DNA from: Winslowiella toletana
GTDB taxonomy: Bacteria; Pseudomonadota; Gammaproteobacteria; Enterobacterales; Enterobacteriaceae
Length of the DNA: 64,000 nt
Assembly (NCBI RefSeq): GCF_017875465.1
Contig: NZ_JAGGMQ010000001.1
Location: 3,286,001-3,350,000 of the forward strand
Reading direction: 5' to 3'
A program made the translations under genes and the position numbers. The notes under the pieces were generated by a model. That model had not been told where the DNA came from. It was given only the letters and a program-made list of their open reading frames with translations, and did no database searches. Below are positions 33,429 to 44,221 of this stretch, piece after piece (position 1 is the stretch's first letter; every line of letters starts with the position of its first letter).

Positions 33429-34343
33429 TCACGCTGCCGAAACGGCGGTTTCTCCTTTGGCGCTCAGCCAGAAGGCTTCCGCCTGATGATTGCGCAGGTG
33501 TGGCTGACGATACAGACGGATATCCAGCGGCATATCCCAGTGGCGATCGCCGGCGCGCACCAGCATGCCGCGGCTTAACTCTTCATGGATCAGACTTTCC
33601 GGCAGCCAGGCGACGCCGCTGCCCGACAGCACCATCGCTTTCAGGTTAATCGACATGCTGTTTTCATAGATTGGCGCCAGCGGCAGCGGCTTGCGGCTAA
33701 ACATCTCCGCCAGCGCATGGGCAAAGAAGGAGTGGTGGCCATAGCTGAGATAGGGAATCGGCTGCTGATCAAGACCGACAGGATAGAGCGGTTTACCGTC
33801 ACTGTCGGGACGACACACTGCTATAGCGCGTTCGGTACCCAGCCGCAGCATCGGGTAGCGGGCGAGTTGCTGGATCAGCGAGACAGAATCATGGGCGTAG
33901 GTCAGCAGAAAATCGGTTTCATCGCTGTGCAGCAGCGTAATGTGCTCCACAAAGGTCGGTTTTTGATCGCACAGGCGAATATAGCTCAGCTGCTGATGCT
34001 GACTAATCTGTTTGATCCAGTCGGGGAAAAAGGTCAGCGACAGCGTATTCAGCATCGCAAAACGCATCACCGAGGTCCGGCGCGTATAACGCTGATGCAT
34101 ATCGTTACGCAGGTGTGACATGGCAAACACTGTTTCACTGGCGGTGGCGAGGAACGCCTGCCCTTCAGGCGTCAGCGTCACCGGATAGGTTTTACGGTCA
34201 AACAGCGGCACGCCAAGCCACTCCTCAAGCTGGCGGATACGCCGGCTCAGTGCGGACTGGGTAACATGACGCTCATCCGCAGCGCGAGTAAAGCTGTAGC
34301 AACGCGTGACACTGAGAAAATCTTCGAACCATTTCAGTTCCAT
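33429..34343 (-). CDS. LysR-family regulator of the M20/ABC operon
   Basis: Transcription regulator of 304 residues. The winged helix-turn-helix is at about 3-62 (FTRAADERHVTQSALSRRIRQLEEWLG), followed by the effector-binding domain. The frame extends to 34421, but the ATG at 34343 gives the standard LysR N-terminus MELKWFEDFLSV and has GAGG upstream. It lies 166 bp before the M20 amidohydrolase on the same strand. It is therefore the probable activator of that operon, although LysR regulators are more often divergent from their targets. Confidence 0.88.
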   Translation of the reverse strand: MELKWFEDFLSVTRCYSFTRAADERHVTQSALSRRIRQLEEWLGVPLFDRKTYPVTLTPEGQAFLATASETVFAMSHLRNDMHQRYTRRTSVMRFAMLNTLSLTFFPDWIKQISQHQQLSYIRLCDQKPTFVEHITLLHSDETDFLLTYAHDSVSLIQQLARYPMLRLGTERAIAVCRPDSDGKPLYPVGLDQQPIPYLSYGHHSFFAHALAEMFSRKPLPLAPIYENSMSINLKAMVLSGSGVAWLPESLIHEELSRGMLVRAGDRHWDMPLDIRLYRQPHLRNHQAEAFWLSAKGETAVSAA

Positions 34344-34499
34344 AACAAAAGCCTCGGTCTGGACGAAAAGGAAGGGGAGTTCAGCTGATCGACAGAAGAT
34401 CACGCAAAAATCGCGCCACACTGTTAAATGGTCCTGAAATCTCTTTTTTTCGCCTCTCAGCCTGCGATAATGCCGGTAAGCATCTATTCACCACGCGCG

Positions 34500-34520
34500 C
34501 AGTGCAGAAACTGCACTTTT
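34500..34520 (+). other. Short hairpin upstream of yacL
   Basis: AGTGCAG-AAA-CTGCACT followed by TTT, 43 nt before the yacL start. It could be a weak terminator for upstream transcription or part of the yacL leader. Confidence 0.35.
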
Positions 34521-34562
34521 ATAGTGCGTGACAAGGCCGTCTGGCTGGCAGAGGAAAGTACA

Positions 34563-34925
34563 ATGGAATATGAATTTTTACGTGATCTCACCGGCGGGGT
34601 GAAGGTACGTATGTCGATGGGCCATGAAGTTGTGGGGCACTGGTTTAATGAAGAAGTAAAAGAGAATCTCACGCTGCTGGACGATGTTGAAGCGGCGGTG
34701 CAAGCGATTAAAGGCAGTGAGCGCCAGTGGCAACATGTCGGTCATGAGTACAGTTTGTGGATGGATGATGAGGAGATTATTATCCGCGCCAATCAGCTGA
34801 ATATCGAAGATGACGGTATGGAAGAGGGCATGAGCTATTACGATGAAGAGAGTCTGTCATTCTGCGGTGTGGAGGATTTTCTCGCGGTGATCGCCGCCTA
34901 CCGACTGTTTTTACAGGGAAAATAA
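34563..34925 (+). CDS. yacL: YacL, UPF0231 family protein
   Basis: Small acidic cytosolic protein of 120 residues, the E. coli length and nearly the same sequence ([57 protein letters not shown]). Its function is unknown. The start at 34563 has GAGGAAAG just before it. The frame is open further upstream, but that part does not match the family. In E. coli yacL lies between acnB and speD. Here it remains between them but is flanked by about 10 kb of accessory genes on each side. Confidence 0.96.
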   Translation: MEYEFLRDLTGGVKVRMSMGHEVVGHWFNEEVKENLTLLDDVEAAVQAIKGSERQWQHVGHEYSLWMDDEEIIIRANQLNIEDDGMEEGMSYYDEESLSFCGVEDFLAVIAAYRLFLQGK

Positions 34926-34928
34926 TCG

Positions 34929-34948
34929 GGACGGGATTGAACCCGTCC
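34929..34948. terminator. Hairpin between convergent yacL and SDR genes
   Basis: GGACGGG-ATTGAA-CCCGTCC, a perfect 7-bp stem with A/T-rich flanks on both sides (TTATTTT on the minus strand). A plausible weak bidirectional terminator. Confidence 0.5.
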
Positions 34949-34955
34949 GCAAAAT

Positions 34956-35632
34956 TCACAACGATGCACCGCCGCAAATCACCAGCTCCTGACCGGTAAT
35001 TGCCCCGGCCAGTGGTGACAGCAGATAATTCACCAGTCCGGCCACCTCCTGTGGCTGAATAAAACGCCCAATCGGCGGCAACTTCGGCGGTGAGCTTTCG
35101 CGTCCCGGTTGTTTCAGCATTGGCGTCTCGGTCGCGCCTGGCGCGACGATATTGACCGTTATGCCGCGTCCGGCCAGCTCCGCCGCCCAGCTTCTGATCA
35201 TCCCTCTCATCGCGGATTTAGTGGTGACGTACTGGCTGCGACCGGCGGCGCCGGTCGAGGTGCGACTGCCGAGCAGCACAATGCGGCCGCCCGCAGGCAG
35301 TTGTGGTGCCAGCTGATTGGCCAGCACCTCCGCCACACGAATATGCAGCTGCCACAGCTGTTCACTGATGGTTTCATCCAGTTCACCGAGAGGCGCTGCT
35401 TTCATCATCCCCGCAGCATGAATCACCGCATCCACCGGCGACAGACTGCTTAGCGCCTGCTTCAGCGCCGCAGTGTCAAACAGATCAACCGGGAGCGATT
35501 GAAACGCCGGATTATCGTCGCTGACAAGGGTGCGGCTGAGTCCGGTCACCGCCCAGCCCTCCTGCAATAACGTTTGCGTTATCGCGGCGCCTATCCCGGA
35601 ACTGGCGCCGGTTACCAGCGCATGACGCTTCA

Positions 35633-35633
<1 letters not shown>
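34956..35633 (-). CDS. Short-chain dehydrogenase/reductase
   Basis: NAD(P)-dependent oxidoreductase of 225 residues. The Rossmann motif TGASSGIG is at residues 8-15, NAG-like HAAG near 72, and the catalytic YVTTK (Tyr-x-x-x-Lys) near 136, with Ser in LLGSRTS. The ATG at 35633 is chosen because GGAGG lies 7 nt before it. A GTG one codon earlier is possible. It shares one base with the YhcH stop (TGATG). It is last in the minus-strand operon that begins with the Fe-alcohol dehydrogenase, so it probably acts on a sugar or sugar acid. Confidence 0.87.
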
Positions 35634-37284
<1,651 letters not shown>

Positions 37285-37285
37285 A

Positions 37286-38707
37286 TCAGGCTCCACTTTT
37301 CTGAATTTGGGGTTTGGTTTTTTTGCTCTGTTTTTCTGCGCGCGTCGGGATCAGACGGTCGATTAACATGATCACCGCCGGGGTCACCAGCGCGACATAC
37401 ATGTTGTTGATGCCAAACGGATCGCCCAACATATACCAGACCGAGGTCACCACACAGGCGCCAATCAGCCCTGCATTCGCGCCGCGCGCGCTCTTAAAGA
37501 ACGGCAGGTAGAAGGCAATCATTGCCACGACTGAAATCGACAGGCGAATGGCGCGGGTAAAGAATGACAGCTTCAGCACTTCCGGCACGAACAGCACGAA
37601 AATCAGTGGCGCGAAACCAATCGCCAGTGATAACCAGCGCGTCATTTTAAATTCGCGCTCTGGCGTTGGGTTGCGATAAGGCACATAGAAGTCTTTAACA
37701 ATCAGCGAGGCAATCGCCAGCGCGACGGTACTGACACTGACGAAGATCGATGCCACCAGTGAGGTGGTGACAATCCCCGCCAGCCATGGGTTCATATCCT
37801 GCAGGAACACCGGTAATGCATACAGGCTGTTGATCTCCGGATGCAGGTATTTCGCCGCCACACCGATAATCGCGATGGCAATCGCAATGGGCAGACAGAA
37901 CAGGAAAGCGACCCAGGTGGCGCGTTTGGCCGATTTGGCATCTTTGGTGGAAGAGATCGCCTGAATGACAAACTGGGTACAGAAGATGGATCCAATGGTG
38001 CCAATCAGCCAGGCAAAAATGGTGCTGGCGCCGATATTGCCGTCCCATGTCCAGTAGAAGTCCGGCATATTTTGCACCATTGGGGTAATACCGCCGGTCA
38101 TATGCAGCGCCACACCAAGGATCACCAGTACGCCAAAATACTTGATGCCACTGTGTAGCAGCGTAACCCAGGCCATCCCTTTCATGCCGCCAAAGGCGAA
38201 GTAGAAGGTACTGACGACCGCGGTAATAAACGCCGCTACCGGCAGGTTCACTTTTAGTACTGTTGAAATGGCCGCCGCGCCGCTGACATAGTTACCCACG
38301 TTAACCAGTAGCAGGGCGTAAATCATAATTAGCGAGATAATATTTTTAGTGGAGTTACCATATTTCTCGGCAATCGCACCAGAAATAGTGATTTTCCCGG
38401 TGTTGTAGATGCGTTTAACCAGCAACAGGCCAAAGATGGGGAAACCAATCGCCGCGCCAATTACCGACCAGGAAGCGGCGAAACCATCTTCAAATGCCGC
38501 CTGTGCGGTACCGATAGTGGATTTTGCGCCGATATATTCTGACATTAACATCACTCCGACAATAAAGGCCGGCATCGCACGCGAGCCTTCCATAAAATCG
38601 CCTGAGCTTTTACTTCTTAACCGGTAGGTTAACCAGGTGGTAAACAGGATGTACGCTATGACGATGCCGATAATAATTAGCGTATCTTCAGCGGTAAATT
38701 CTTTCAT
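37286..38707 (-). CDS. Sodium:solute symporter (SSS family)
   Basis: Inner-membrane Na+-coupled transporter of 473 residues with about 13 membrane segments, LeuT-like fold. The early stretch GDFMEGSRAMPAFIVGVMLMSEYIGAKSTIGTAQAAFEDG is typical of the family. It ends one base before the ATG chosen for the sialidase-like gene. It is expected to bring in the substrate handled by the sialidase-like, YhcH, DapA-like and dehydrogenase proteins. Both termini are charged, and the C-terminus is lysine-rich. Confidence 0.9.
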   Translation of the reverse strand: MKEFTAEDTLIIIGIVIAYILFTTWLTYRLRSKSSGDFMEGSRAMPAFIVGVMLMSEYIGAKSTIGTAQAAFEDGFAASWSVIGAAIGFPIFGLLLVKRIYNTGKITISGAIAEKYGNSTKNIISLIMIYALLLVNVGNYVSGAAAISTVLKVNLPVAAFITAVVSTFYFAFGGMKGMAWVTLLHSGIKYFGVLVILGVALHMTGGITPMVQNMPDFYWTWDGNIGASTIFAWLIGTIGSIFCTQFVIQAISSTKDAKSAKRATWVAFLFCLPIAIAIAIIGVAAKYLHPEINSLYALPVFLQDMNPWLAGIVTTSLVASIFVSVSTVALAIASLIVKDFYVPYRNPTPEREFKMTRWLSLAIGFAPLIFVLFVPEVLKLSFFTRAIRLSISVVAMIAFYLPFFKSARGANAGLIGACVVTSVWYMLGDPFGINNMYVALVTPAVIMLIDRLIPTRAEKQSKKTKPQIQKSGA

Positions 38708-38793
38708 TTCAGCCTCTTAACAGACGTAATGAACCCTGGGTGTGTAAGGCAACACCCGCTTCAGCAAATCGGAAATGGTTTTATTAAATTTTT

Positions 38794-39678
38794 TTATTGC
38801 AGGTACTGGTTCACGATCTGACGAATGCGTTGTTCGTCTTCTGCGCTGAACTGCACCGCATAGCGGCTGTCGCCGACATCATGGCCCATCAGCGCCAGCG
38901 CTTTTTTCACCGCTGCCGGAGAGAAGGCGACGCTGTACAGATCGGTACGCAGGCCGGTGACGTTTTGCTGGGCTTTATGCGAGGCTTCGATATCACCGGC
39001 GTTAAAGTGCGCCCAGATAGCGTTAATTTCGTCAGGCGCCACGTTGGCCAGCCCGGAAATACAGGCGGAACAGCCATCGACAAAGCCCTGATGAATCAGC
39101 GAATCCGGCCCATTCAGCACGTTAAAGTTGTCGATGCCTTCGGCTGCCTTTAAAAAGCCGCTCAGGCTTTCATAGCTCCCGGCGCTGTCTTTGATGCCGA
39201 TGATATTCGGATGCGCCGCCAGCGTGCGCACGGTGTCCGGTTGCAGGGTATTGCCGGTGCGCGCCGGGATGTTGTAGAGGAATAGCGGCACCTCAAGGGC
39301 GTCGGCCACAGCGCGATAGTGCGCAATCAGCTCTTCCTGTTTTAGCGGCACAAAATAGGGCGTGATAACCGAAACCGCATCCACACCCAGTTTTGCTACC
39401 TGCCTGCCAAGACGAATGGTTTCACGCGTCGAGATCTCGCCGATATGGGCGACCACATTTGCGCTGCCCGCCACTTCATCAACGCAGGTTTCGGTCACTG
39501 CCAGCTTCTCCTGCTCGTTCAGCACAAAGAATTCGCCGTTAGTCCCGCCGCAGAAGATGCCATTACCGGCTTTTAGCTGACGCTGGATCTGCTGGCGCAT
39601 CGCGCTGGCGTTATACGCGCCGTCGCGGTCAAAGGCGGTGACAATGGCGGTGAGTACGCCGTCAATTTTTTTGCTCAT
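38794..39678 (-). CDS. DapA/NanA-superfamily aldolase or dehydratase
   Basis: TIM-barrel class I lyase of 294 residues. The Schiff-base lysine is in IIGIKDSAG (about residue 163), the catalytic tyrosine in LYNIPARTGN (about 134), and the phosphate or carboxylate loop is GGTNGEF (44-50, GTNGE-type). The family includes dihydrodipicolinate synthase, N-acetylneuraminate lyase and 2-keto-3-deoxy sugar acid aldolases or dehydratases. Lysine biosynthesis is unlikely in this setting. A keto-deoxy sugar acid lyase fits the neighbours (SSS symporter and Fe-alcohol dehydrogenase). It follows the Fe-ADH gene by 14 nt. Confidence 0.86.
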   Translation of the reverse strand: MSKKIDGVLTAIVTAFDRDGAYNASAMRQQIQRQLKAGNGIFCGGTNGEFFVLNEQEKLAVTETCVDEVAGSANVVAHIGEISTRETIRLGRQVAKLGVDAVSVITPYFVPLKQEELIAHYRAVADALEVPLFLYNIPARTGNTLQPDTVRTLAAHPNIIGIKDSAGSYESLSGFLKAAEGIDNFNVLNGPDSLIHQGFVDGCSACISGLANVAPDEINAIWAHFNAGDIEASHKAQQNVTGLRTDLYSVAFSPAAVKKALALMGHDVGDSRYAVQFSAEDEQRIRQIVNQYLQ

Positions 39679-39692
39679 CTTATCCTCGGAAT

Positions 39693-40844
39693 TTATTCGT
39701 GATTGAGTGTCGGAAACAGCGTCAGGTAGATATCGCGTACATCACTGGCGCTGACCGCTGCCGGAACATTTTTCATCAGGCGCTGCACATCCAGCGCAGC
39801 TTCCACCAGGTAGGGCAGGTGGTCAGCATTGATCCCCAGCTCATCAAGGCTGGCGGGCAGTTTCAGGCGTTTAACCAGCGCGGCGAAGTAGTCGACCAGC
39901 GCGTGCGATTTCGCCTCTTCCGTCAGTGAAGGATTCGCATCGGGCAGCAGGTCGTATGCCTGAGCAAATTTGCTCACTGCCGCCGGGCGCACAAAGCGCA
40001 TGCAGGGCGCCAGCAGAATGGCGTTCGCCACGCCGTGCGGGATATGGTATTTGCCGCCCAGCGGATAGGACATGGCGTGAACCAGATGGGTGCCGGCATG
40101 GGCAATCGCTGCGCCGCCGTAGTAAGAGGCCCACAACATATCGAGACGGGCGCTAAGGTTTGCCGGTTCGGCAAGGGTGGTTTCAAGGCTGGCAAACAGC
40201 TTTCTCATACCGATTAGCGCGTAGTTATCACTGACCGGATTCGAGACAGTTGCGGTAAAGCACTCAATCAGATGGCAGAGCGCATCAATGCCGGTAGAAG
40301 ACGCGATATGGGCGGGCATGCTGGTGGTCAGTTCCGGCACCAGCGCGACAAAATCCGGTAACATCACTGGCGAAATAATGCCTACCTTGGTCTCTTTTTC
40401 CGGGATCGCCAGAATCGCGTTCGGCGTCGCTTCGGAGCCCGTTCCGGCGGTGGTCGGGATCAGCAGAGTGGTGGTGCGCGTCAGCGGCTTGTCACCGGCC
40501 AGCAGGGCATCCAGCGTTGGCGCGTTATCCACACACAGCACCGACAGCAGCTTGGCGACGTCCAGCACGCTGCCGCCGCCAATGCCAATCACCATATCAA
40601 TACCTTGCGTCTCCAGCGGCGCCAGAATGGCCGCGACGTCGTGCTGGCTTGGTTCCGGCGGCACGCTGTCGATAATTTTCAGGCTGCCGACATGCGACTT
40701 CACTTGCGCAATAAGCTGTTGTACTGCCGGGATCGCCACAATATTTTTATCGCTGACCAGCAATACGCTCTGCTTGTCCTGCAGCAGATAGCCAATGTCG
40801 TTAAGCGCCTGGTAGCCGCTGATAAGGGTGCTGTTGATATTCAT
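39693..40844 (-). CDS. Iron-containing alcohol dehydrogenase
   Basis: Group III metal-dependent dehydrogenase of 383 residues. The nucleotide-binding GGGSVLDVAK is near 96-105, PTTAGTGSEAT near 136-146, and metal ligands lie in the GIDALCHLIE stretch and the HAMSYPLGGKYHIPHGVANA stretch. It is the first gene of the minus-strand operon running to the SDR gene, and is divergent from dtnK across a 223-bp control region. Relatives reduce or oxidise small aldehydes, hydroxy acids and polyols. The substrate may be a product of the adjacent DapA-like lyase (inference). Confidence 0.88.
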   Translation of the reverse strand: MNINSTLISGYQALNDIGYLLQDKQSVLLVSDKNIVAIPAVQQLIAQVKSHVGSLKIIDSVPPEPSQHDVAAILAPLETQGIDMVIGIGGGSVLDVAKLLSVLCVDNAPTLDALLAGDKPLTRTTTLLIPTTAGTGSEATPNAILAIPEKETKVGIISPVMLPDFVALVPELTTSMPAHIASSTGIDALCHLIECFTATVSNPVSDNYALIGMRKLFASLETTLAEPANLSARLDMLWASYYGGAAIAHAGTHLVHAMSYPLGGKYHIPHGVANAILLAPCMRFVRPAAVSKFAQAYDLLPDANPSLTEEAKSHALVDYFAALVKRLKLPASLDELGINADHLPYLVEAALDVQRLMKNVPAAVSASDVRDIYLTLFPTLNHE

Positions 40845-40958
40845 TATTTCTGCCTTTTCTCCTGGCGATCGCTTGCTGGAATCGCTGGTGATTGTAATTC
40901 GTCATTTCAACGCGACGGCTGTCACAACTGCTGGCTAATTTTATAAGACAAATTGATT

Positions 40959-40988
40959 TTGATTAATTTGATCTTGCTCACATATAAT
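40959..40988 (+). promoter_or_regulatory. dtnK promoter
   Basis: TTGATT (40959-40964, the second of two tandem TTGATT hexamers) and a perfect TATAAT (40983-40988), 18-bp spacer. The -10 box is covered by the 24-bp near-palindrome that follows. Confidence 0.6.
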
Positions 40989-41006
40989 CAATCGTGATTG
41001 AATATA
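40983..41006. promoter_or_regulatory. 24-bp near-palindromic operator between Fe-ADH and dtnK
   Basis: Arms TATAATCAATC and GATTGAATATA flank GT. Of the 11 arm pairs 10 are complementary. It overlaps the -10 box and start point of dtnK. The DeoR-family gene in the same operon is the obvious candidate to bind it, giving substrate-induced expression. Confidence 0.65.
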
Positions 41007-41067
41007 ATCATTATCGGGTTGTGTGGCATGATGACTACCGCAATCTTTCAACCCTGATGGAGAACAG

Positions 41068-42345
41068 ATGACGCAGTGGAAAACCCCGGTATGGGTGATT
41101 GCCGATGATTTTACCGGCGCGAATGACGCCGGCAGCGGGCTGGCAAGGGCCGGTGCGCGGGTCAATGTACTGTTTGACTGCAACAGCGCGCTAAACAGCG
41201 CCGAGGCTGATGTCTGGGTAATCAGCACCGACAGCCGGGCGCTGAGTGCGCCTCAGGCTGCCGAACGCACCCGTCAGGCAATGGCGGCTGGCGTGGAGAG
41301 AGTGCGTGATGGCTGGATTTTTAAAAAAATCGACTCCACCCTGCGCGGTAATCCGGGAGCGGAGATTGAAGCGGCGCTGCTGGCCAGCGGCAGACAGCTG
41401 GCGTTAATAGCGCCTGCGGTTCCTAAGCTGGGCCGCACCACGCGCGGCGGCTATTGCCTGATCGACGGACAATTGCTGACCGCCACCGAATTTGCCAGTG
41501 ACCCGAAAACCCCGGTAGGCGACGCCAGCGTACTGGCGCGGCTGCAGGCGCAAAGTGACCTGAGCGGCGCGGTGCTGAGCCTTGATGAGCTGCGCTCCGA
41601 TACGTTAGCGCAGCGGCTGCAACACCATCTGCATCAGGGCACGCGTTTACTGGTGGTTGATGCCGAATCGGATCACGATATTCAGCGCCTGATGCGCGCT
41701 GCCGCGCAGCTGGCGGAAAAACCGCTGCTGGCCGGATCCGCCGGATTAAGTGATGCGCTCGGCGCCTTGCTGTCCGATCGTCCCGCAGCGCCGCTGCTGG
41801 CGGTGGTGGGTTCGATGAGTGATATCGCCCGGCAGCAGATTGCGCGGCTGCAAACCCAGCATTCTGTGACGCTGGTGGATATCGATATCACCGCGCTGTT
41901 TCAGCAACCGCCGTGGCCGCAGAGCAGCAGCTGGCTGCAACAGGCCATCACGGCGCTTCAGCAGGGAGAGCACTGCATTATCCGCACCTGCCAGCAGGCA
42001 GATCAGCGCCATACGATTGCGGCGCTGTGCCAGCAGCATCAGATCTCACGTCAGCAATTAGGTGAACAAATTTGCCAGCAGCTCGGCGAGCTGACCGCGG
42101 CGATTTTGCCGCAGGCCGAGCCAGCCGGGCTTTATCTTTCCGGTGGGGATGTGGCGCTGGCGATTGCGCGGCGGCTGGGCGCCAGCGGATTTCAGATTAA
42201 AGGGCAGGTGGCGGGCTGTGTGCCTTACGGTCATCTGCTGAACAGGTATCAACACATGCTGGTGATGACCAAGGCCGGTGGCTTTGGTGATGAAAACACC
42301 CTGGTAGAAGTTATTCGTTTTATTGAGGAGAAGTCGAGTGAGTAA
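41068..42345 (+). CDS. dtnK: Four-carbon acid sugar kinase (D-threonate kinase type, DUF1537)
   Basis: Kinase of 425 residues of the DUF1537 family. The N-terminal domain has VIADDFTGANDAGSGLA (substrate-binding, residues 10-26), FKKIDSTLRGNPGAEIEA (about 85-102) and GRTTRGGYCLIDG. The C-terminal nucleotide domain has SGGDVALAI and KAGGFGDENTLVE at the end. Known biology: DtnK phosphorylates D-threonate, and PdxA2 then oxidises and decarboxylates the product to dihydroxyacetone phosphate. The pair sits between yacL and speD in Salmonella too, as far as I recall, which supports this name over the erythronate kinase. The gene overlaps pdxA2 by 8 nt. Confidence 0.82.
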   Translation: MTQWKTPVWVIADDFTGANDAGSGLARAGARVNVLFDCNSALNSAEADVWVISTDSRALSAPQAAERTRQAMAAGVERVRDGWIFKKIDSTLRGNPGAEIEAALLASGRQLALIAPAVPKLGRTTRGGYCLIDGQLLTATEFASDPKTPVGDASVLARLQAQSDLSGAVLSLDELRSDTLAQRLQHHLHQGTRLLVVDAESDHDIQRLMRAAAQLAEKPLLAGSAGLSDALGALLSDRPAAPLLAVVGSMSDIARQQIARLQTQHSVTLVDIDITALFQQPPWPQSSSWLQQAITALQQGEHCIIRTCQQADQRHTIAALCQQHQISRQQLGEQICQQLGELTAAILPQAEPAGLYLSGGDVALAIARRLGASGFQIKGQVAGCVPYGHLLNRYQHMLVMTKAGGFGDENTLVEVIRFIEEKSSE

Positions 42346-43318
42346 AATTATTGCGGTTACCATGGGCGACCCGGCAGGTATCGGTCCGGAAATTATTATC
42401 AAGTCACTGGCCGAAGGTGAGCTGTCCGGCGCACCGGCCGTGGTGGTGGGATGCGCCACTACGCTGCGTCGCATACTGAGCCTGAATATTACGCCGCAAG
42501 TGGAATTACGCGTGCTGGATAAGGTGTCAGATGCGCACTTTGCGCCAGGCATTATTAATATTATCGACGAGCCGCTGGTGGATCCGCAGGGGTTAAAACC
42601 GGGAGTGGTGCAGTCCGAGGCGGGTGATCTGGCATATCGCTGCATAAAACGCGCCACAGCGCTGGCAATGGCCGGTGAGGTGCACGCTATCGCTACGGCG
42701 CCACTGAATAAGGAAGCGCTGCACTCTGCCGGGCATATCTATCCGGGCCATACCGAACTGCTGGCGCAGCTGACGGACAGCAAAGATTACGCCATGGTGC
42801 TGTATACCGATCGACTGAAAGTGATCCACGTCACCACCCATATTGCACTGCGTAAGTTCCTTGATACGCTGGGACGCGAGCGGGTGGAAACCACCATTGC
42901 GATGGCGGATACCTTTATGAAGCGTGTGGGTTATGACCATGCGCGTATCGCGGTGGCGGGCGTAAATCCGCATGCCGGTGAAAATGGCCTGTTTGGCGAT
43001 GAAGAGATCACTATCGTCGGACCTGCCGTCGAAGCGATGAAAGCCAAAGGCATCAATGTTTATGGTCCGTGCCCGCCGGATACCGTCTATCTGCAGTGTT
43101 ATGAAGGGATGTATGACATGGTGGTGGCGATGTATCACGACCAGGGACATATTCCGCTGAAGCTGTTGGGTTTCTATGACGGGGTGAATATCACCGCCGG
43201 ACTGCCGTTTATCCGCACTTCTGCTGACCATGGCACGGCATTTGATATTGCCTGGACAGGTAAAGCGAAGTCTGAGAGCATGGCGATTTCCATCCAACTC
43301 GCGATGCAACTGGCATAA
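42338..43318 (+). CDS. pdxA2: PdxA2, 4-phospho-D-threonate 3-dehydrogenase
   Basis: NAD- and metal-dependent dehydrogenase of 326 residues. The family start is IIAVTMGDPAGIGPEII. The metal-binding histidines are in YPGHTELLAQ, MYHDQGHIPLKLLGF and TSADHGTAFDIAW. It belongs to the PdxA2 branch, which works in four-carbon acid sugar catabolism rather than vitamin B6 synthesis, as its fusion-like coupling to the kinase shows. The start is taken as GTG 42338, inside the kinase end, with GAGGAG upstream. An in-frame ATG at 42323 is less well placed. Confidence 0.85.
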   Translation: MSKIIAVTMGDPAGIGPEIIIKSLAEGELSGAPAVVVGCATTLRRILSLNITPQVELRVLDKVSDAHFAPGIINIIDEPLVDPQGLKPGVVQSEAGDLAYRCIKRATALAMAGEVHAIATAPLNKEALHSAGHIYPGHTELLAQLTDSKDYAMVLYTDRLKVIHVTTHIALRKFLDTLGRERVETTIAMADTFMKRVGYDHARIAVAGVNPHAGENGLFGDEEITIVGPAVEAMKAKGINVYGPCPPDTVYLQCYEGMYDMVVAMYHDQGHIPLKLLGFYDGVNITAGLPFIRTSADHGTAFDIAWTGKAKSESMAISIQLAMQLA

Positions 43319-43324
43319 GGAAAT

Positions 43325-44086
43325 ATGAAGGGACAAAGCCGCCTCGATCAGATTATGGACTATCTGAAAAGTCATAATCTGGTCACTGTTGAACAGCTGG
43401 TCGCCGCCATTTCAGCGTCGCCAGCCACCATTCGCCGTGACCTGATTAAGCTTGATCAGGAGGGCGTGATTAGCCGCACGCATGGCGGTGTAACGCTGAA
43501 TCGCTTTATCCCCGCCCAGCCGACCACTCAGGAGAAGTCGCAGCGTCATCTGGCCGAGAAGCAGGCGATCGCCCATCAGGCGGCAAGTCTGGTCAAATCT
43601 GGCGATTCGGTGGTGCTGGATGCTGGCACCACCATGCTGGAACTGGCGCGCGAGCTGACGCATCTGCAACTGCGGGTGATTACCGCGGATCTGCATATTG
43701 CGCTGTTTCTGTCAGAGTTTAAGCAGATTGAGGTGACGATTATCGGTGGCCGTATCGATGATTCCAGCCAGTCCTGTATTGGCGATCATGGCCGACGTTT
43801 TCTGCGCACTGTCTATCCGGATATCGCTTTTGTCAGCTGTAACTCATGGAGTCTGGAGAAGGGCATTACTACCCCGACCGAGGAGAAAGCCGGGCTGAAG
43901 CAGGATCTGCTGGTCAATTCGCGCCGTCGCGTGTTGCTGGCTGACAGCAGTAAGTACGGCTCCTGGTCACTGTTTTGCGTGTCGCCATTGCAGGGACTGA
44001 CCGATATTATTACCGATAAATATCTGGAAGCCGATGTACGCACTGAACTGACCGGGCAGCCGTTTCAGCTGATGCTGACGGCGTAA
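43325..44086 (+). CDS. DeoR-family repressor of the dtnK-pdxA2 operon
   Basis: Transcription regulator of 253 residues. The DeoR helix-turn-helix is at about 6-60 ([36 protein letters not shown]). The sugar-phosphate-sensing domain follows, with [10 protein letters not shown] near 99 and IGGRIDD near 140. It starts 6 nt after pdxA2, as the last gene of the kinase operon. It probably binds the near-palindrome at 40983-41006 and may also control the divergent Fe-ADH operon. Confidence 0.88.
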   Translation: MKGQSRLDQIMDYLKSHNLVTVEQLVAAISASPATIRRDLIKLDQEGVISRTHGGVTLNRFIPAQPTTQEKSQRHLAEKQAIAHQAASLVKSGDSVVLDAGTTMLELARELTHLQLRVITADLHIALFLSEFKQIEVTIIGGRIDDSSQSCIGDHGRRFLRTVYPDIAFVSCNSWSLEKGITTPTEEKAGLKQDLLVNSRRRVLLADSSKYGSWSLFCVSPLQGLTDIITDKYLEADVRTELTGQPFQLMLTA

Positions 44087-44221
44087 GGCAGCCAGAGACA
44101 ACCCCCTGCTGAGTCTGAAATAGCCCTGCGCTAACCAGGCGGACCCCATTATCCTCTTTTTTATCTTGTCGGTTGTTATGGTAAATTGCGTGTGAGATGA
44201 GCACAGGAAGGAACACTCAGG

